A stretch of DNA of 64,000 nucleotides, taken from Desulfosalsimonas propionicica. GTDB taxonomy: Bacteria; Desulfobacterota; Desulfobacteria; Desulfobacterales; Desulfosalsimonadaceae. The stretch lies in contig NZ_JACDUS010000003.1 of the NCBI RefSeq assembly GCF_013761005.1, forward strand, positions 1 to 64,000. Reading direction: 5' to 3'. This document shows, piece by piece, positions 18,141 through 25,138 of this stretch (positions are counted from its first letter, which is position 1; each line of letters starts with the position of its first letter). Under the pieces are notes generated by a model. It was not told the origin of the DNA, searched no databases, and saw nothing but the letters and a program-made list of their open reading frames with translations. Made by a program: the position numbers and the translations under genes.

Positions 18141-19442
18141 TTAGGTGTCCTGGCTGTGTTTGGACGCTGAATCCCGGGCTTCTGCAATGCGCACGGCTGT
18201 GCCGTTTTTGAGGCTGTTCATTCCGGCTACGACCACCTTTTCGTCGGGTTTGAGTCCTTCGAGTACCTGGACCCGGCTGCCCTGCTCAATGCCGAGCCGG
18301 ATTTCCCGCTGCTTTGCTTTGCCGTCGCTGACCACAAAAACCGCCTCCCGGCCGCCCGGGGTGCTCAAAAGGGCGCTTGCGGGAATGATTACGGCTTTAT
18401 CTGCGGTCTGCACCGGCAGCAAAACCCGGGCAAACATGCCGGGCATGAGTTTACGCGGAGCGGTTAATTCGGCCTCCACCGGCACTGTTCCGGACTGGCG
18501 GTTTAATTCCGGATATATCCGGACAATTTTGGCGTCAAAATCCCGGCCGGAATAGGCATCCAACCGGATGCTGGCTTTCATGCCCGGTTTGATGTCAGAT
18601 ATAAGCCTCTCTGAGACAGAAAACCGCACAGCCAGGGAGCTGCGGTCCAGCATTTCCAGAAGAGGGGCCTGGGGTGTGGCCAGATCTCCGGGATGTACGT
18701 AAACCTTGGTGATGATTCCGTCAAAAGGGGCGTAAATCCGGGTCTCATCCAGTTTTGCCCGGGCTTTGGCCAGCGCGGCCTCTGCCTTTTTGACTTCGGC
18801 TTCCTGGACGGCCAGTTCGGTTTGGGTGGGACCGGATTTGAGCATGGAGAGTTTCTCCCGGGCCGAGATCAGGTTGGTGTGACACTCGGCATAGGATACC
18901 TGGGCCTTTTCCAGCGCTTCCCCGCTCACACCGCCCTTTTGGGCCAGCTGCCGGACACGCTCCAGGTTTTTGCGGGAAAACCCGGCACACTCCTCCAGGT
19001 ACCGGACGTTTTGTTCGGCCTGGGCGATTTCTTCGGGGCGGGCCCCGGCCTTTAGATCGGCCAGCTTTGATTTTGCCACTGCCAGGTTTGCTTCTGCCTC
19101 CTTTACCTCGGAGCGGTACAATGGCCGGTCAATTTCAATGAGTTTTTCCCCTTTTTTCACCGGGTCGCCTTCCCGCCAGGGGGAAAAACCCACAGGGCCT
19201 TCCACGGTGGCCCGGACTTTGATTTCCCGCGTGGCCACTATTTCACCTGTAATATTAATATGTTTGGAAATTTCTCCCTGGCTGGCACTAACCACTTCCA
19301 CAAGCGGGGATTTTTGGGATTTGTCCTCACTGGATGCGGCTTCCGAGCCGCAGCCGGCCAGAAACAAAGCGGCACTCAGGATCAGCAGCAGGCAGGACAA
19401 AAATTTGCATTGGATTTTCACTTGTTTTTCCTTAACACGCAT
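18141..19442 (-). CDS. RND periplasmic adaptor lipoprotein
   Basis: A 433 aa membrane fusion protein, first gene of the seven-gene efflux operon. The signal peptide ends in FLAGC, giving Cys31 as the lipidation site (a substrate for Lgt, the operon's last gene). Lipoyl half-motifs flank a long coiled-coil hairpin (about 110-230, with LADLKAGARPEEIAQAEQ), and YAPFDGIITKVYVHPGD marks the second lipoyl half. The C terminus has the usual beta-barrel and membrane-proximal domains. No regulator lies adjacent, and I saw no clear operator in the 79 bases upstream, which contain the terminator of the next operon. Confidence 0.92.
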   Translation of the reverse strand: MRVKEKQVKIQCKFLSCLLLILSAALFLAGCGSEAASSEDKSQKSPLVEVVSASQGEISKHINITGEIVATREIKVRATVEGPVGFSPWREGDPVKKGEKLIEIDRPLYRSEVKEAEANLAVAKSKLADLKAGARPEEIAQAEQNVRYLEECAGFSRKNLERVRQLAQKGGVSGEALEKAQVSYAECHTNLISAREKLSMLKSGPTQTELAVQEAEVKKAEAALAKARAKLDETRIYAPFDGIITKVYVHPGDLATPQAPLLEMLDRSSLAVRFSVSERLISDIKPGMKASIRLDAYSGRDFDAKIVRIYPELNRQSGTVPVEAELTAPRKLMPGMFARVLLPVQTADKAVIIPASALLSTPGGREAVFVVSDGKAKQREIRLGIEQGSRVQVLEGLKPDEKVVVAGMNSLKNGTAVRIAEARDSASKHSQDT

Positions 19443-19459
19443 TTTTATGATTTTGCGCT

Positions 19460-19490
19460 GGTGAAAAAAGGGCAGATTTCAAATCTGCCC
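19460..19490 (-). terminator. Rho-independent terminator after the YraQ/ArsP-like permease
   Basis: Arms GGGCAGATTT (19470-19479) and AAATCTGCCC (19481-19490) form a perfect hairpin. On the minus strand it is followed by TTTTTT (19464-19469). It ends the transcript of the permease at 19522 and separates it from the RND operon. Confidence 0.85.
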
Positions 19491-19521
19491 CCGGCGTTGG
19501 TTGAGCGTCCGGACCGGCCGG

Positions 19522-20700
19522 CTATGCGAAAATGGCGCCGTAGCTCATGCCCACGATGGTGGAGAGCACCACGATGATGCCGGCAAAGGTGCCGGTTTTT
19601 TTCCAGCCCATGACGCTGCCGATGACAATCAGGTTGGGCAGCGATAACGCCGGGCCGGCCAGAAGCATTGTCAAGGCTGGGCCCTGGCCCATGCCTGAGC
19701 CCAAAAGCCCCTGGAGAATGGGGACTTCGGTCAAGGTGGCAAAATACATCAGCGCCGAGGCAAGGGCTGCGACCACATTGGCCTGCAGGGAATTGCCGCC
19801 AACCAGATCGGCAATGTAGCGTTCCGGAATCAGAGCGGTCTCCCCGGGCCGGCCCAGGAAAAACCCGGCAAAAATCACGCCGGCAAAAAGCAGCGGGAAA
19901 ATCTGTTTCATGAAGCCCCAGGAGGAGTCCACCCACTGGGAAAGTTCATCGCGTTTGAACCAGGAATAAAGGATAAAGCCCAGGATGACCAGAAGGGCTC
20001 CGGTAACGATCCATTTGAGATTGAATATGGTTTGCCACAGCATGGCTGCATCCTCTGCCGGCTTGGCAAAAGCGGCAAAAATCAGGATCAGGATCAGCAC
20101 CAGCATAAACATGGCTTCCTGGCCAAGGGACCGGCCCGTATCTTCTTCTTCGGGCAGATGCATCTGTGCGGCCTGGCGCTCTTCATCCTCTTTGCGAAAA
20201 ATAAAATGCATGGAAAGGCCCACAATGACGGCAAAAAATATGGCGCCAATGGCCCTTGCCAGGCCCAGCTGCCAGCCCAGCACCCGGGCGGTGAAAACAA
20301 TAGCCAGAACATTGATGGCCGGGCCGGAATACAGAAACGCAGTGGCAGGCCCAATACCCGCGCCCCGGGAGTAGATGCCGGCAAACAGCGGCAGCACCGT
20401 GCAGGAACACACTGCCAGAATGGTTCCTGAAACCGAGGCTACGGAATAAGAAAGACATTTGTTTGCCTGGGCGCCGAAATATTTCAGCACAGATGCCTGG
20501 GAGACAAACACGGCAATGGCCCCGGCAATGAAAAAGGCCGGGATCAGGCAGGTCAGTACGTGTTCCCGGGCATATTCCTGAAGCATCATAAAGGCTTCCA
20601 GACCGGATTGTCGTATGATTTCATGGTTCCAGGGCATGTAATAGGCCACCAGGAAAAAGATCACAAGCAGCAGGAGTTTGTAGCGTTCCTTGAGATTCAT
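19522..20700 (-). CDS. YraQ/ArsP-like (DUF318) permease
   Basis: A 392 aa inner-membrane protein of 8-10 helices in two halves, with the CSCTVLPLFAG motif (Cys98 and Cys100) and GPAINVLA (first half) echoed by LTEVPIL and GPALSLPN (second half), hallmarks of the DUF318/YraQ permease family. Members include ArsP (trivalent organoarsenical exporter) and metal-associated permeases; which one this is cannot be decided. An operator-like sequence at 20737-20756 lies 37 bases upstream and is shared with two other sites in the cluster, tying the gene to the ArsR at 26678. Its terminator is at 19460-19490. Confidence 0.88.
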   Translation of the reverse strand: MNLKERYKLLLLVIFFLVAYYMPWNHEIIRQSGLEAFMMLQEYAREHVLTCLIPAFFIAGAIAVFVSQASVLKYFGAQANKCLSYSVASVSGTILAVCSCTVLPLFAGIYSRGAGIGPATAFLYSGPAINVLAIVFTARVLGWQLGLARAIGAIFFAVIVGLSMHFIFRKEDEERQAAQMHLPEEEDTGRSLGQEAMFMLVLILILIFAAFAKPAEDAAMLWQTIFNLKWIVTGALLVILGFILYSWFKRDELSQWVDSSWGFMKQIFPLLFAGVIFAGFFLGRPGETALIPERYIADLVGGNSLQANVVAALASALMYFATLTEVPILQGLLGSGMGQGPALTMLLAGPALSLPNLIVIGSVMGWKKTGTFAGIIVVLSTIVGMSYGAIFA

Positions 20701-20736
20701 TGTATTTCCCCCTGATTTGTATGGTTATGAATATAT

Positions 20737-20756
20737 ATCGTTATATTGGAATATAT
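20737..20756. promoter_or_regulatory. ArsR-type operator, copy A
   Basis: ATCGTTATATTGGAATATAT, with TATATT/AATATA dyad arms. It is one of three 20-base sites in the window sharing ATCGTTA at the same distance from AATATAT; the others are at 24525 and 27087. It lies 37 bases before the permease start, in promoter position on the minus strand. Confidence 0.7.
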
Positions 20757-20795
20757 GAATAAATAAGAGATTGTCAACAGGGCCGTGCAAAAAGC

Positions 20796-20850
20796 AGCCT
20801 GATAGATTCATAACATATTGTTTTTAAACAATTTACGAATCCATCAGGCT
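20796..20850 (-). terminator. Terminator after the DGC-domain gene
   Basis: AGCCTGAT...ATCAGGCT outer arms (20796-20803 and 20843-20850) extend inward through GATTCATAA/TTACGAATC with an AT-rich middle that itself folds (TTGTTT/AAACAA). On the minus strand the stem is followed by GCTTTTTGC. It lies 20 bases downstream of the DGC gene. Confidence 0.7.
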
Positions 20851-20870
20851 TCTTTTTGAAAAGCTTTTTT

Positions 20871-21323
20871 TTATCCGCAGCAGCAGCCGCCTCCGGGTGC
20901 CGGGCGTGCAGACGGCGGCAGATCCCCTTCTTCATAAGCTGGCCCGGAGGTCGCGTTTTTCACCGCCTGCTTTACCAGTTCCACATTTTCTGCATCCAGG
21001 TTAAAGTCCTTGTTTTTCTCGATGCCGTATTCGGTTATCACCAGGTGTTTGTGGCGGGGAAGCGGCACCCCCGCACCCTGCAGTGTGGCTTTGCCGCAGC
21101 CGATTTCGCAGCCGTCTATGACGATCACAGCGTCGGCATCTTTGGCCGACTGGACAAAGCCGGAGATTCGGCCCCCGATGCCGGCCAGACAGAATATTTT
21201 GCCAAAGCCCTCCGTGGTCAGCTCAACTGCGGCCCGGTTGGCCAGCTGTCCCACATTGGAGCCGCCCGAGCAGGGCAGCAGCATGGTTGTTGTGCCTGTT
21301 GTTTCACAGCAGTTTTCAGCCAT
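20871..21323 (-). CDS. DGC-domain putative zinc-binding protein
   Basis: A 150 aa cytoplasmic protein of the DGC family. Seen: MLLPCSGGSNVGQ (Cys18), the DGC motif itself (Asp70-Gly71-Cys72) with a further Cys76, and a Cys-rich C-terminal tail GGGCCCG. Cys/His residues are thought to bind zinc; biochemical function is not established. The ATG at 21323 has a strong AAAAGGAGG ribosome-binding site, so I prefer it to upstream in-frame codons. It lies within the ArsR-linked thiol cluster, after a 318-base gap from the MauE/DoxX gene. The strong RBS and terminator suggest it may be separately expressed. Confidence 0.85.
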   Translation of the reverse strand: MAENCCETTGTTTMLLPCSGGSNVGQLANRAAVELTTEGFGKIFCLAGIGGRISGFVQSAKDADAVIVIDGCEIGCGKATLQGAGVPLPRHKHLVITEYGIEKNKDFNLDAENVELVKQAVKNATSGPAYEEGDLPPSARPAPGGGCCCG

Positions 21324-21490
21324 TTTTTCCTCCTTTTTATCGTAAGCTTTTTCCAGTATTTCAAGCGGATGAAAAACAGGCAGGATTCGTCCATCAGAAA
21401 CCGGCAGGTGTCGCAGTCCGCACATGTTTCCACCACCTGCCGGATCAGGGTGGTTGATGATTCCTGCTCCTGGTATGCTTTCTGGTTCAA
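21324..21490 (-). pseudogene. Possible frameshifted remnant with C-x2-C-x2-C motif
   Basis: From a TTG at 21490 the minus strand reads a short protein with CADCDTCRFLMDESC, a Cys cluster like those at the start of iron-sulfur proteins in sulfate reducers (recalled, not searched). At a run of five T's after DESCL the frame runs on into poor sequence. Adding one T would join it in frame to HPLEILEKAYDKKEE and then directly to the DGC gene start. It may be a broken leader gene, a real very short peptide, or a sequencing-type indel. The rest of the 21491-21641 gap shows no gene; it contains an ACCACAGAGGACACAGAG-type intergenic sequence. Confidence 0.4.
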
Positions 21491-21641
21491 GGCGGTTCAG
21501 ATCCTTGCCATTTAAAAGATTCCAAGGAACTTGTTTTTTGAAGGCTCGAAATGGATATAAACCACAGAGGACACAGAGATCACGGAGAAGGCTTCTTATA
21601 AATAATGTTTTTTCTGTGCCCGTATACCAAGCCGGACTTTT

Positions 21642-22118
21642 TCACGCGGCCCGGCCGGGGATGTCACCGGTTTTTTCCAAGGGCAGAAAAACGATGCGCA
21701 CCAGCAGGTAGGCCGACAACACCAAAAAGAAAAGATCCCGGATCACGGTCCATATGCCGGCCGGACCGTGGGCGGCCTCCGTGGTAAAACAGCCGCAGTG
21801 AACGTCTAACCCCCTGATCTGGTTAAACACCAGGGCGGCGGTGAAAACACACATGAGCAGTGCGCACACAAATACGCCCCCGGGAAGCCATATCCCGGTG
21901 ATCAGGCACAGCCCCGCCGCCAGTTCAATCCACGGCAGGGCCAGGGCCACGGCGTTGACCGCGAAATCGGGCAGAATCTGGTAATTGTACACGGCTTCGG
22001 CAAATGCCTGCGGATTTAGGATTTTGTCGTAACTGGCATACAAAAACACCGCACCCATCAAGATCCTTGCAAAAATAAACCCGGTTTTTTCGATTTTTTG
22101 AAAACGCAGCTTATTCAT
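21642..22118 (-). CDS. MauE/DoxX-family redox membrane protein
   Basis: A 158 aa protein with four predicted transmembrane helices. The first has ARILMGAVFLYASYDKILNP, typical of DoxX/MauE; the conserved pair DVHCGCF (Cys108, Cys110) sits in the loop before the last helix. MauE proteins are thought to act in periplasmic disulfide formation or electron transfer during maturation of methylamine dehydrogenase. Here the gene overlaps the rhodanese gene by 8 bases and follows a periplasmic thioredoxin, so passing electrons or thiols across the membrane to those partners is a reasonable inference. No methylamine dehydrogenase genes are present. Confidence 0.82.
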   Translation of the reverse strand: MNKLRFQKIEKTGFIFARILMGAVFLYASYDKILNPQAFAEAVYNYQILPDFAVNAVALALPWIELAAGLCLITGIWLPGGVFVCALLMCVFTAALVFNQIRGLDVHCGCFTTEAAHGPAGIWTVIRDLFFLVLSAYLLVRIVFLPLEKTGDIPGRAA

Positions 22119-22617
22119 TGTCCGTATTCCTGCTCTGCGTGGGCAATCCCGCCTCCTTCCACACGGTCCAGCCGTTTACCAGTACCCGGGTGTCTTCAAA
22201 GCCCATGTCCGCCAGAAACAGCGCCAGATCGTGGCTCAGTTCGCAGTTTTCCCCGTCACAGTAACAAATGATGGTTTCGGCTGTCTCCAGGCGGTCTGCG
22301 GCTTCCATGAACCGCTCATGCACCTGCTGCCATGGAAGGCTTACAGCCCCCCTGATGTAGCCCTGATCGTACTGGTCCTTTGGCCGCGCATCCACGAACA
22401 CGGCCGTGTCTTCTGCATACATCCGGCTGGCTTCTGCAAGGCCGATCACCATGCTTTGTCCGGAATCATCGGACAAACGGGAGTCCGCAGACCAGTCGCC
22501 TGCAAACGGGAGACTGTTTTGGCGCAAAAGGTTAGTGCAGGCCGCCAGGATGCACCCAAGCACGATGAGACCAAGCGCCTGCCGGGCTGCCTTGATGGTT
22601 TTGTTTTTGGCTCCCAT
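22111..22617 (-). CDS. Exported rhodanese-like lipoprotein (copy 1)
   Basis: A 168 aa protein. The signal segment ends in ILAAC, so Cys27 may be lipidated; the domain then faces the periplasm. The rhodanese fold follows, with VFVDARPKDQYDQGYIRGA (about 73-91) and an active-site region CYCDGENCELS (Cys118, 120 and 125). The loop lacks the usual Arg and instead has a C-x4-C pair. It is a clear paralogue of the gene at 24613 (shared DWSxxxRL and VNGW/ENGW-xWK). I choose the ATG at 22617, just after the thioredoxin stop, over upstream in-frame codons inside that gene. Confidence 0.82.
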   Translation of the reverse strand: MGAKNKTIKAARQALGLIVLGCILAACTNLLRQNSLPFAGDWSADSRLSDDSGQSMVIGLAEASRMYAEDTAVFVDARPKDQYDQGYIRGAVSLPWQQVHERFMEAADRLETAETIICYCDGENCELSHDLALFLADMGFEDTRVLVNGWTVWKEAGLPTQSRNTDNE

Positions 22618-22627
22618 TTGGTTTTGG

Positions 22628-23074
22628 TTACAGGCCCCGATATTGTTCCGGAGGTTTGACGCCCATGTCTGACAGATTTCGGATAATGGTTTTTTTGTCC
22701 ATAAAACCCGTGTGGCGACGGACTTCCTCGCCTTTTTCATTGAAAAAAATCTGCGTGGGAATGGCCCGGATTCCGTATTTTTCTGCCTGTTCCCGGTTTT
22801 TCCATACATCGATGAAGATGATTTTTGCCCTTCCTTCATAGGCTTGTTTCAGCTCTTCCAGGATCGGGGCCATCATTTTGCAGGGCCGGCACTGGTCTGC
22901 GCCCAGGTCCAGCAGGGTGACCTCGCCGGGTGCCGGCGATGCGGCCGCGGCCTGCTGTGAAGCGGGTCCGGAACTGGATTGCGTTTCATTGCCGGTTTGA
23001 AGCACTCCCCAGACAGAAGCGGCAGCAAGAAGTACTACGGCAGCGATAATGGTCATTTTTGTTTTTGATCTCAT
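22628..23074 (-). CDS. Periplasmic thioredoxin-like protein, membrane-anchored
   Basis: A 148 aa protein. One N-terminal hydrophobic helix (about 7-25) anchors or exports it, then a low-complexity Ser/Ala/Gln linker (about 27-49) leads to a thioredoxin fold with active site CRPC (Cys62-Cys65) and the cis-Pro segment RAIPTQIFF. RHTGFMDKK near the end is shared with the middle domain of the fusion protein at 25139, so the two are paralogues. It is probably a reductase or sulfur-carrier partner for the adjacent exported rhodanese and MauE/DoxX protein. Confidence 0.88.
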   Translation of the reverse strand: MRSKTKMTIIAAVVLLAAASVWGVLQTGNETQSSSGPASQQAAAASPAPGEVTLLDLGADQCRPCKMMAPILEELKQAYEGRAKIIFIDVWKNREQAEKYGIRAIPTQIFFNEKGEEVRRHTGFMDKKTIIRNLSDMGVKPPEQYRGL

Positions 23075-23121
23075 GGGCCTCCTGTTTTTTCCCTTCTTTT
23101 TAAAACCATGACAGGCGGTTT

Positions 23122-23640
23122 TTATTCCTCCACATCCCGGGCAGTTTCTGTGCCGCGGGTTACCGGCACCAGGAAAACCGGTATGGGGCTGTGGCTGAGC
23201 AGGTTTTTTGCAAAGTGTCCTGTAATGGCGCCTTCAATAACTCCGTAATCATGGCGGCCCATAACCAGACAATCGTATTGGCCGGTTTCGGCATGATTGA
23301 GAATCACTTCCCCGGGACGGCCGAACTTTACAATCACATCTGCGAGGGAGAACCGGCACTCCGGGAGCTGGCATCCAAGTTCGTCGCACATTTGCCCCAG
23401 GCGCTCTTTTATTTCTTCAGTGATCTGCCCCCGGCTTTTCTGCTCTACCTCTTCTTTGCTGCTGTAGCCCAGAAATGCCTGGATCAGCAGTTCTGCATTG
23501 GGAGAAGCCTCCTTTATCACATGCACGACTGTAAGTGATGCTTCCAGGGCGTTTGCCAGGGCCACGGCATATCCCATGGCCCTGCGGGCCCCGTCGGAAA
23601 GGTCGGTTGCATAAAGTATATGATTGATGCGTGGCAGCAT
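23122..23640 (-). CDS. Universal stress protein
   Basis: A 172 aa cytoplasmic protein of the UspA superfamily. Seen: the N-terminal NHILYATDLSDGARRAMGYA, TVVHVI in strand 2, an aspartate-containing CLVMGRHDYG and the ATP-type loop before LSHSPIPVFLVPV. The ATG at 23640 follows AAGGA and lies 10 bases after the Fe-S gene stop; an in-frame upstream codon would overlap that gene. It is one of six genes probably transcribed from the operator-bearing promoter near 24525. Its ligand (ATP or none) is not determinable. Confidence 0.9.
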   Translation of the reverse strand: MLPRINHILYATDLSDGARRAMGYAVALANALEASLTVVHVIKEASPNAELLIQAFLGYSSKEEVEQKSRGQITEEIKERLGQMCDELGCQLPECRFSLADVIVKFGRPGEVILNHAETGQYDCLVMGRHDYGVIEGAITGHFAKNLLSHSPIPVFLVPVTRGTETARDVEE

Positions 23641-23650
23641 GTCAGAATCC

Positions 23651-24172
23651 TTATTCAAAGGTAAATCCCGCAAGATAGGCATCGAGTCTTTCCTTGTTTT
23701 CCGGATTTAGCTCCGGGCAGTCCTCCGCCCCCCGGCCCCCGTCGGCGGCCTGGGCGGCAAAGACCATGCAGGTGGCAAGGCCGCATTTTCTGCAGTTGGT
23801 TTTGGGCAGCATCTTTAAGATCTCGAAAACCTGCGGTTTCTTGCGGCCTTCCTCGCTGGGGGGGATGGTGTCTTTTTCCGCCCAGACCCGGTTGATTTCA
23901 TTTTTGAGCCATTGCAGGATTTTTTCTGCTTCTGCTTCGTCCTGCAGGGCGTTAATGGCGATTTCGGTGCCCCCGACCTTGATGATCTTGCCGTGCACGT
24001 GGAGCATAACCGCCGGTGGTTCTTTGAAATACTGGTTGCCGCCCAGTTCTGCATTCAGGTAGGGCAGGGCAGCGGAGATATCCTGGTCCAGCCGGGCAAT
24101 GCAATGCACAGATTCAAAGCTCGGGTTGCACTCCGGCCGGAATATGGTTTTGGTATAGGACTGCAGCATCAT
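23651..24172 (-). CDS. Iron-sulfur protein with C-terminal Fe-S (C-x2-C-x4-C) domain
   Basis: A 173 aa cytoplasmic protein. The C terminus holds TNCRKCGLATC followed by a Cys at 152 (Cys127, 130, 135, 152), the pattern of the small Fe-S domain found in corrinoid/CO-dehydrogenase subunits and RnfB-like proteins, binding a [4Fe-4S] cluster. The N-terminal part (1-115) contains VHGKIIKVGGTEIAINAL and two further Cys (15, 24) and is conserved-looking but unassigned. It lies 30 bases downstream of the small thioredoxin. A role in electron delivery to that thioredoxin is inference. Confidence 0.82.
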   Translation of the reverse strand: MMLQSYTKTIFRPECNPSFESVHCIARLDQDISAALPYLNAELGGNQYFKEPPAVMLHVHGKIIKVGGTEIAINALQDEAEAEKILQWLKNEINRVWAEKDTIPPSEEGRKKPQVFEILKMLPKTNCRKCGLATCMVFAAQAADGGRGAEDCPELNPENKERLDAYLAGFTFE

Positions 24173-24201
24173 TTTGTCCCCTTGCTCAGGCGGATCCTTA
24201 T

Positions 24202-24432
24202 CTATTTAATCCACTTGAGGACATCATCCTTTGAGGGAATTTTGCCCACGATCTTGACCTCGCCGTCCACCACCACGGCCGGGGTGCCGAATACGCCATA
24301 GCTGGCGATCTTCATGGTGTCCGTGACTTTTTCCAGGTCGGCTTCAACACCGGCCTCGTTGATTGCCTGCTTTACGGTTTCCTCTGTTTGCTTGCATTTC
24401 GGGCATCCCGGGCCCAATACTTTGATTTCCAT
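24202..24432 (-). CDS. Small thioredoxin-fold protein (redox-active disulfide protein 2 type)
   Basis: A 76 aa cytoplasmic glutaredoxin/thioredoxin-like protein. Seen: IKVLGPGCPKCKQ with a CPKC-type active site (Cys10, Cys13), FGTPAVVVDG (cis-Pro) and the terminal DDVLKWIK helix. This size and pattern match the group often found beside ArsR regulators and DUF318 permeases. It is the first gene after the promoter region holding operator copy B (24525-24544), with AAAAGGAGC before the ATG. Confidence 0.92.
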   Translation of the reverse strand: MEIKVLGPGCPKCKQTEETVKQAINEAGVEADLEKVTDTMKIASYGVFGTPAVVVDGEVKIVGKIPSKDDVLKWIK

Positions 24433-24524
24433 AATAGCGCTCCTTTTGATGGAAAATGATATTGTGAATCCGGTTCTCTTATACCGATTTTCAGGTAAAT
24501 CTGTATGTATGAACGCGCCGTTAA

Positions 24525-24544
24525 ATCGTTATACTGTAATATAT
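24525..24544. promoter_or_regulatory. ArsR-type operator, copy B
   Basis: ATCGTTATACTGTAATATAT is nearly identical to copy A (20737) and shares ATCGTTA and AATATAT with copy C (27087) at the same spacing. It lies in the 180-base gap before the small thioredoxin gene, about 93 bases from its start, and should control the six-gene run from 24432 down to 21642. Confidence 0.7.
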
Positions 24545-24612
24545 AAATGAAATTTTCTGCTGTCAAGCCCGGATGCAAATTGCTGCCAGCCAGGGTCAAA
24601 AAACACCTTTGG

Positions 24613-25116
24613 TCATCCCGCATCAGCCGGATATCCCCGGTCCTTCCAGCGGGCCCAGCCATTCTCCAGAAGTCTTGCGTTTGCATAACCCATGTTCTTA
24701 AGCAGCCGAACCAGTTCCCGGCTCAAAGAGCAGGGCGCTTTTTCGCAATACACGACAACAATTCTGTTTTTATCCGGTACCGCCTCCATGAGGCTTTCCA
24801 GGTGATCGAATACATCCTGTTTCGGGATATTGATCGCCCCGGCAATGCGGTTTTCAAAAAATGCCCCGGGAGGACGCGTGTCAATAAAAACAGTATTGCC
24901 GGATTGATGAAAAGCCGCTGCCCGGTCGGCTGATATTGTTATATCTCCGGGGTTTGTTGCGACTTCCAGCCGGGCGGCAGGCGACCAGTCTGCGACTAAT
25001 GCAATGCCGTCTTGCCGGAAATGATTGGCCGCAAGGGCTATAACGCTTGCTGCGGCAACAACGGCGCCCGCCTGCCAAAAGGCCTTTTTCAGATTTGGCC
25101 GGTTGTTATATCCCAT
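24613..25116 (-). CDS. Exported rhodanese-like protein (copy 2)
   Basis: A 167 aa protein with one N-terminal membrane helix (about 14-31) and a rhodanese domain facing the periplasm. Seen: VFIDTRPPGAFFENRIAGA and the loop VVYCEKAPCSLS (Cys124, Cys129), again a C-x4-C pair in place of the usual Arg-bearing loop. GWARWKDRGYP near the end matches copy 1 at 22111. Two starts are possible: ATG at 25158, overlapping the previous gene, and ATG at 25116, which I prefer because the membrane helix then begins close to the N terminus. Neither has a clear ribosome-binding site, suggesting translational coupling to the gene upstream. Confidence 0.8.
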   Translation of the reverse strand: MGYNNRPNLKKAFWQAGAVVAAASVIALAANHFRQDGIALVADWSPAARLEVATNPGDITISADRAAAFHQSGNTVFIDTRPPGAFFENRIAGAINIPKQDVFDHLESLMEAVPDKNRIVVVYCEKAPCSLSRELVRLLKNMGYANARLLENGWARWKDRGYPADAG

Positions 25117-25138
25117 AGTGTCAGCACGCAGCTTGCAA

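Noticed and set aside
17339-18211. 290-residue open frame on the plus strand across the first RND permease and its adaptor
   Set aside because: Antisense shadow of two overlapping genes; no start signal or recognisable motif.
21540-21600. ACCACAGAGGACACAGAG sequence as a mobile-element end
   Set aside because: Only one copy is present in the window and no inverted partner was found; it resembles common intergenic filler.
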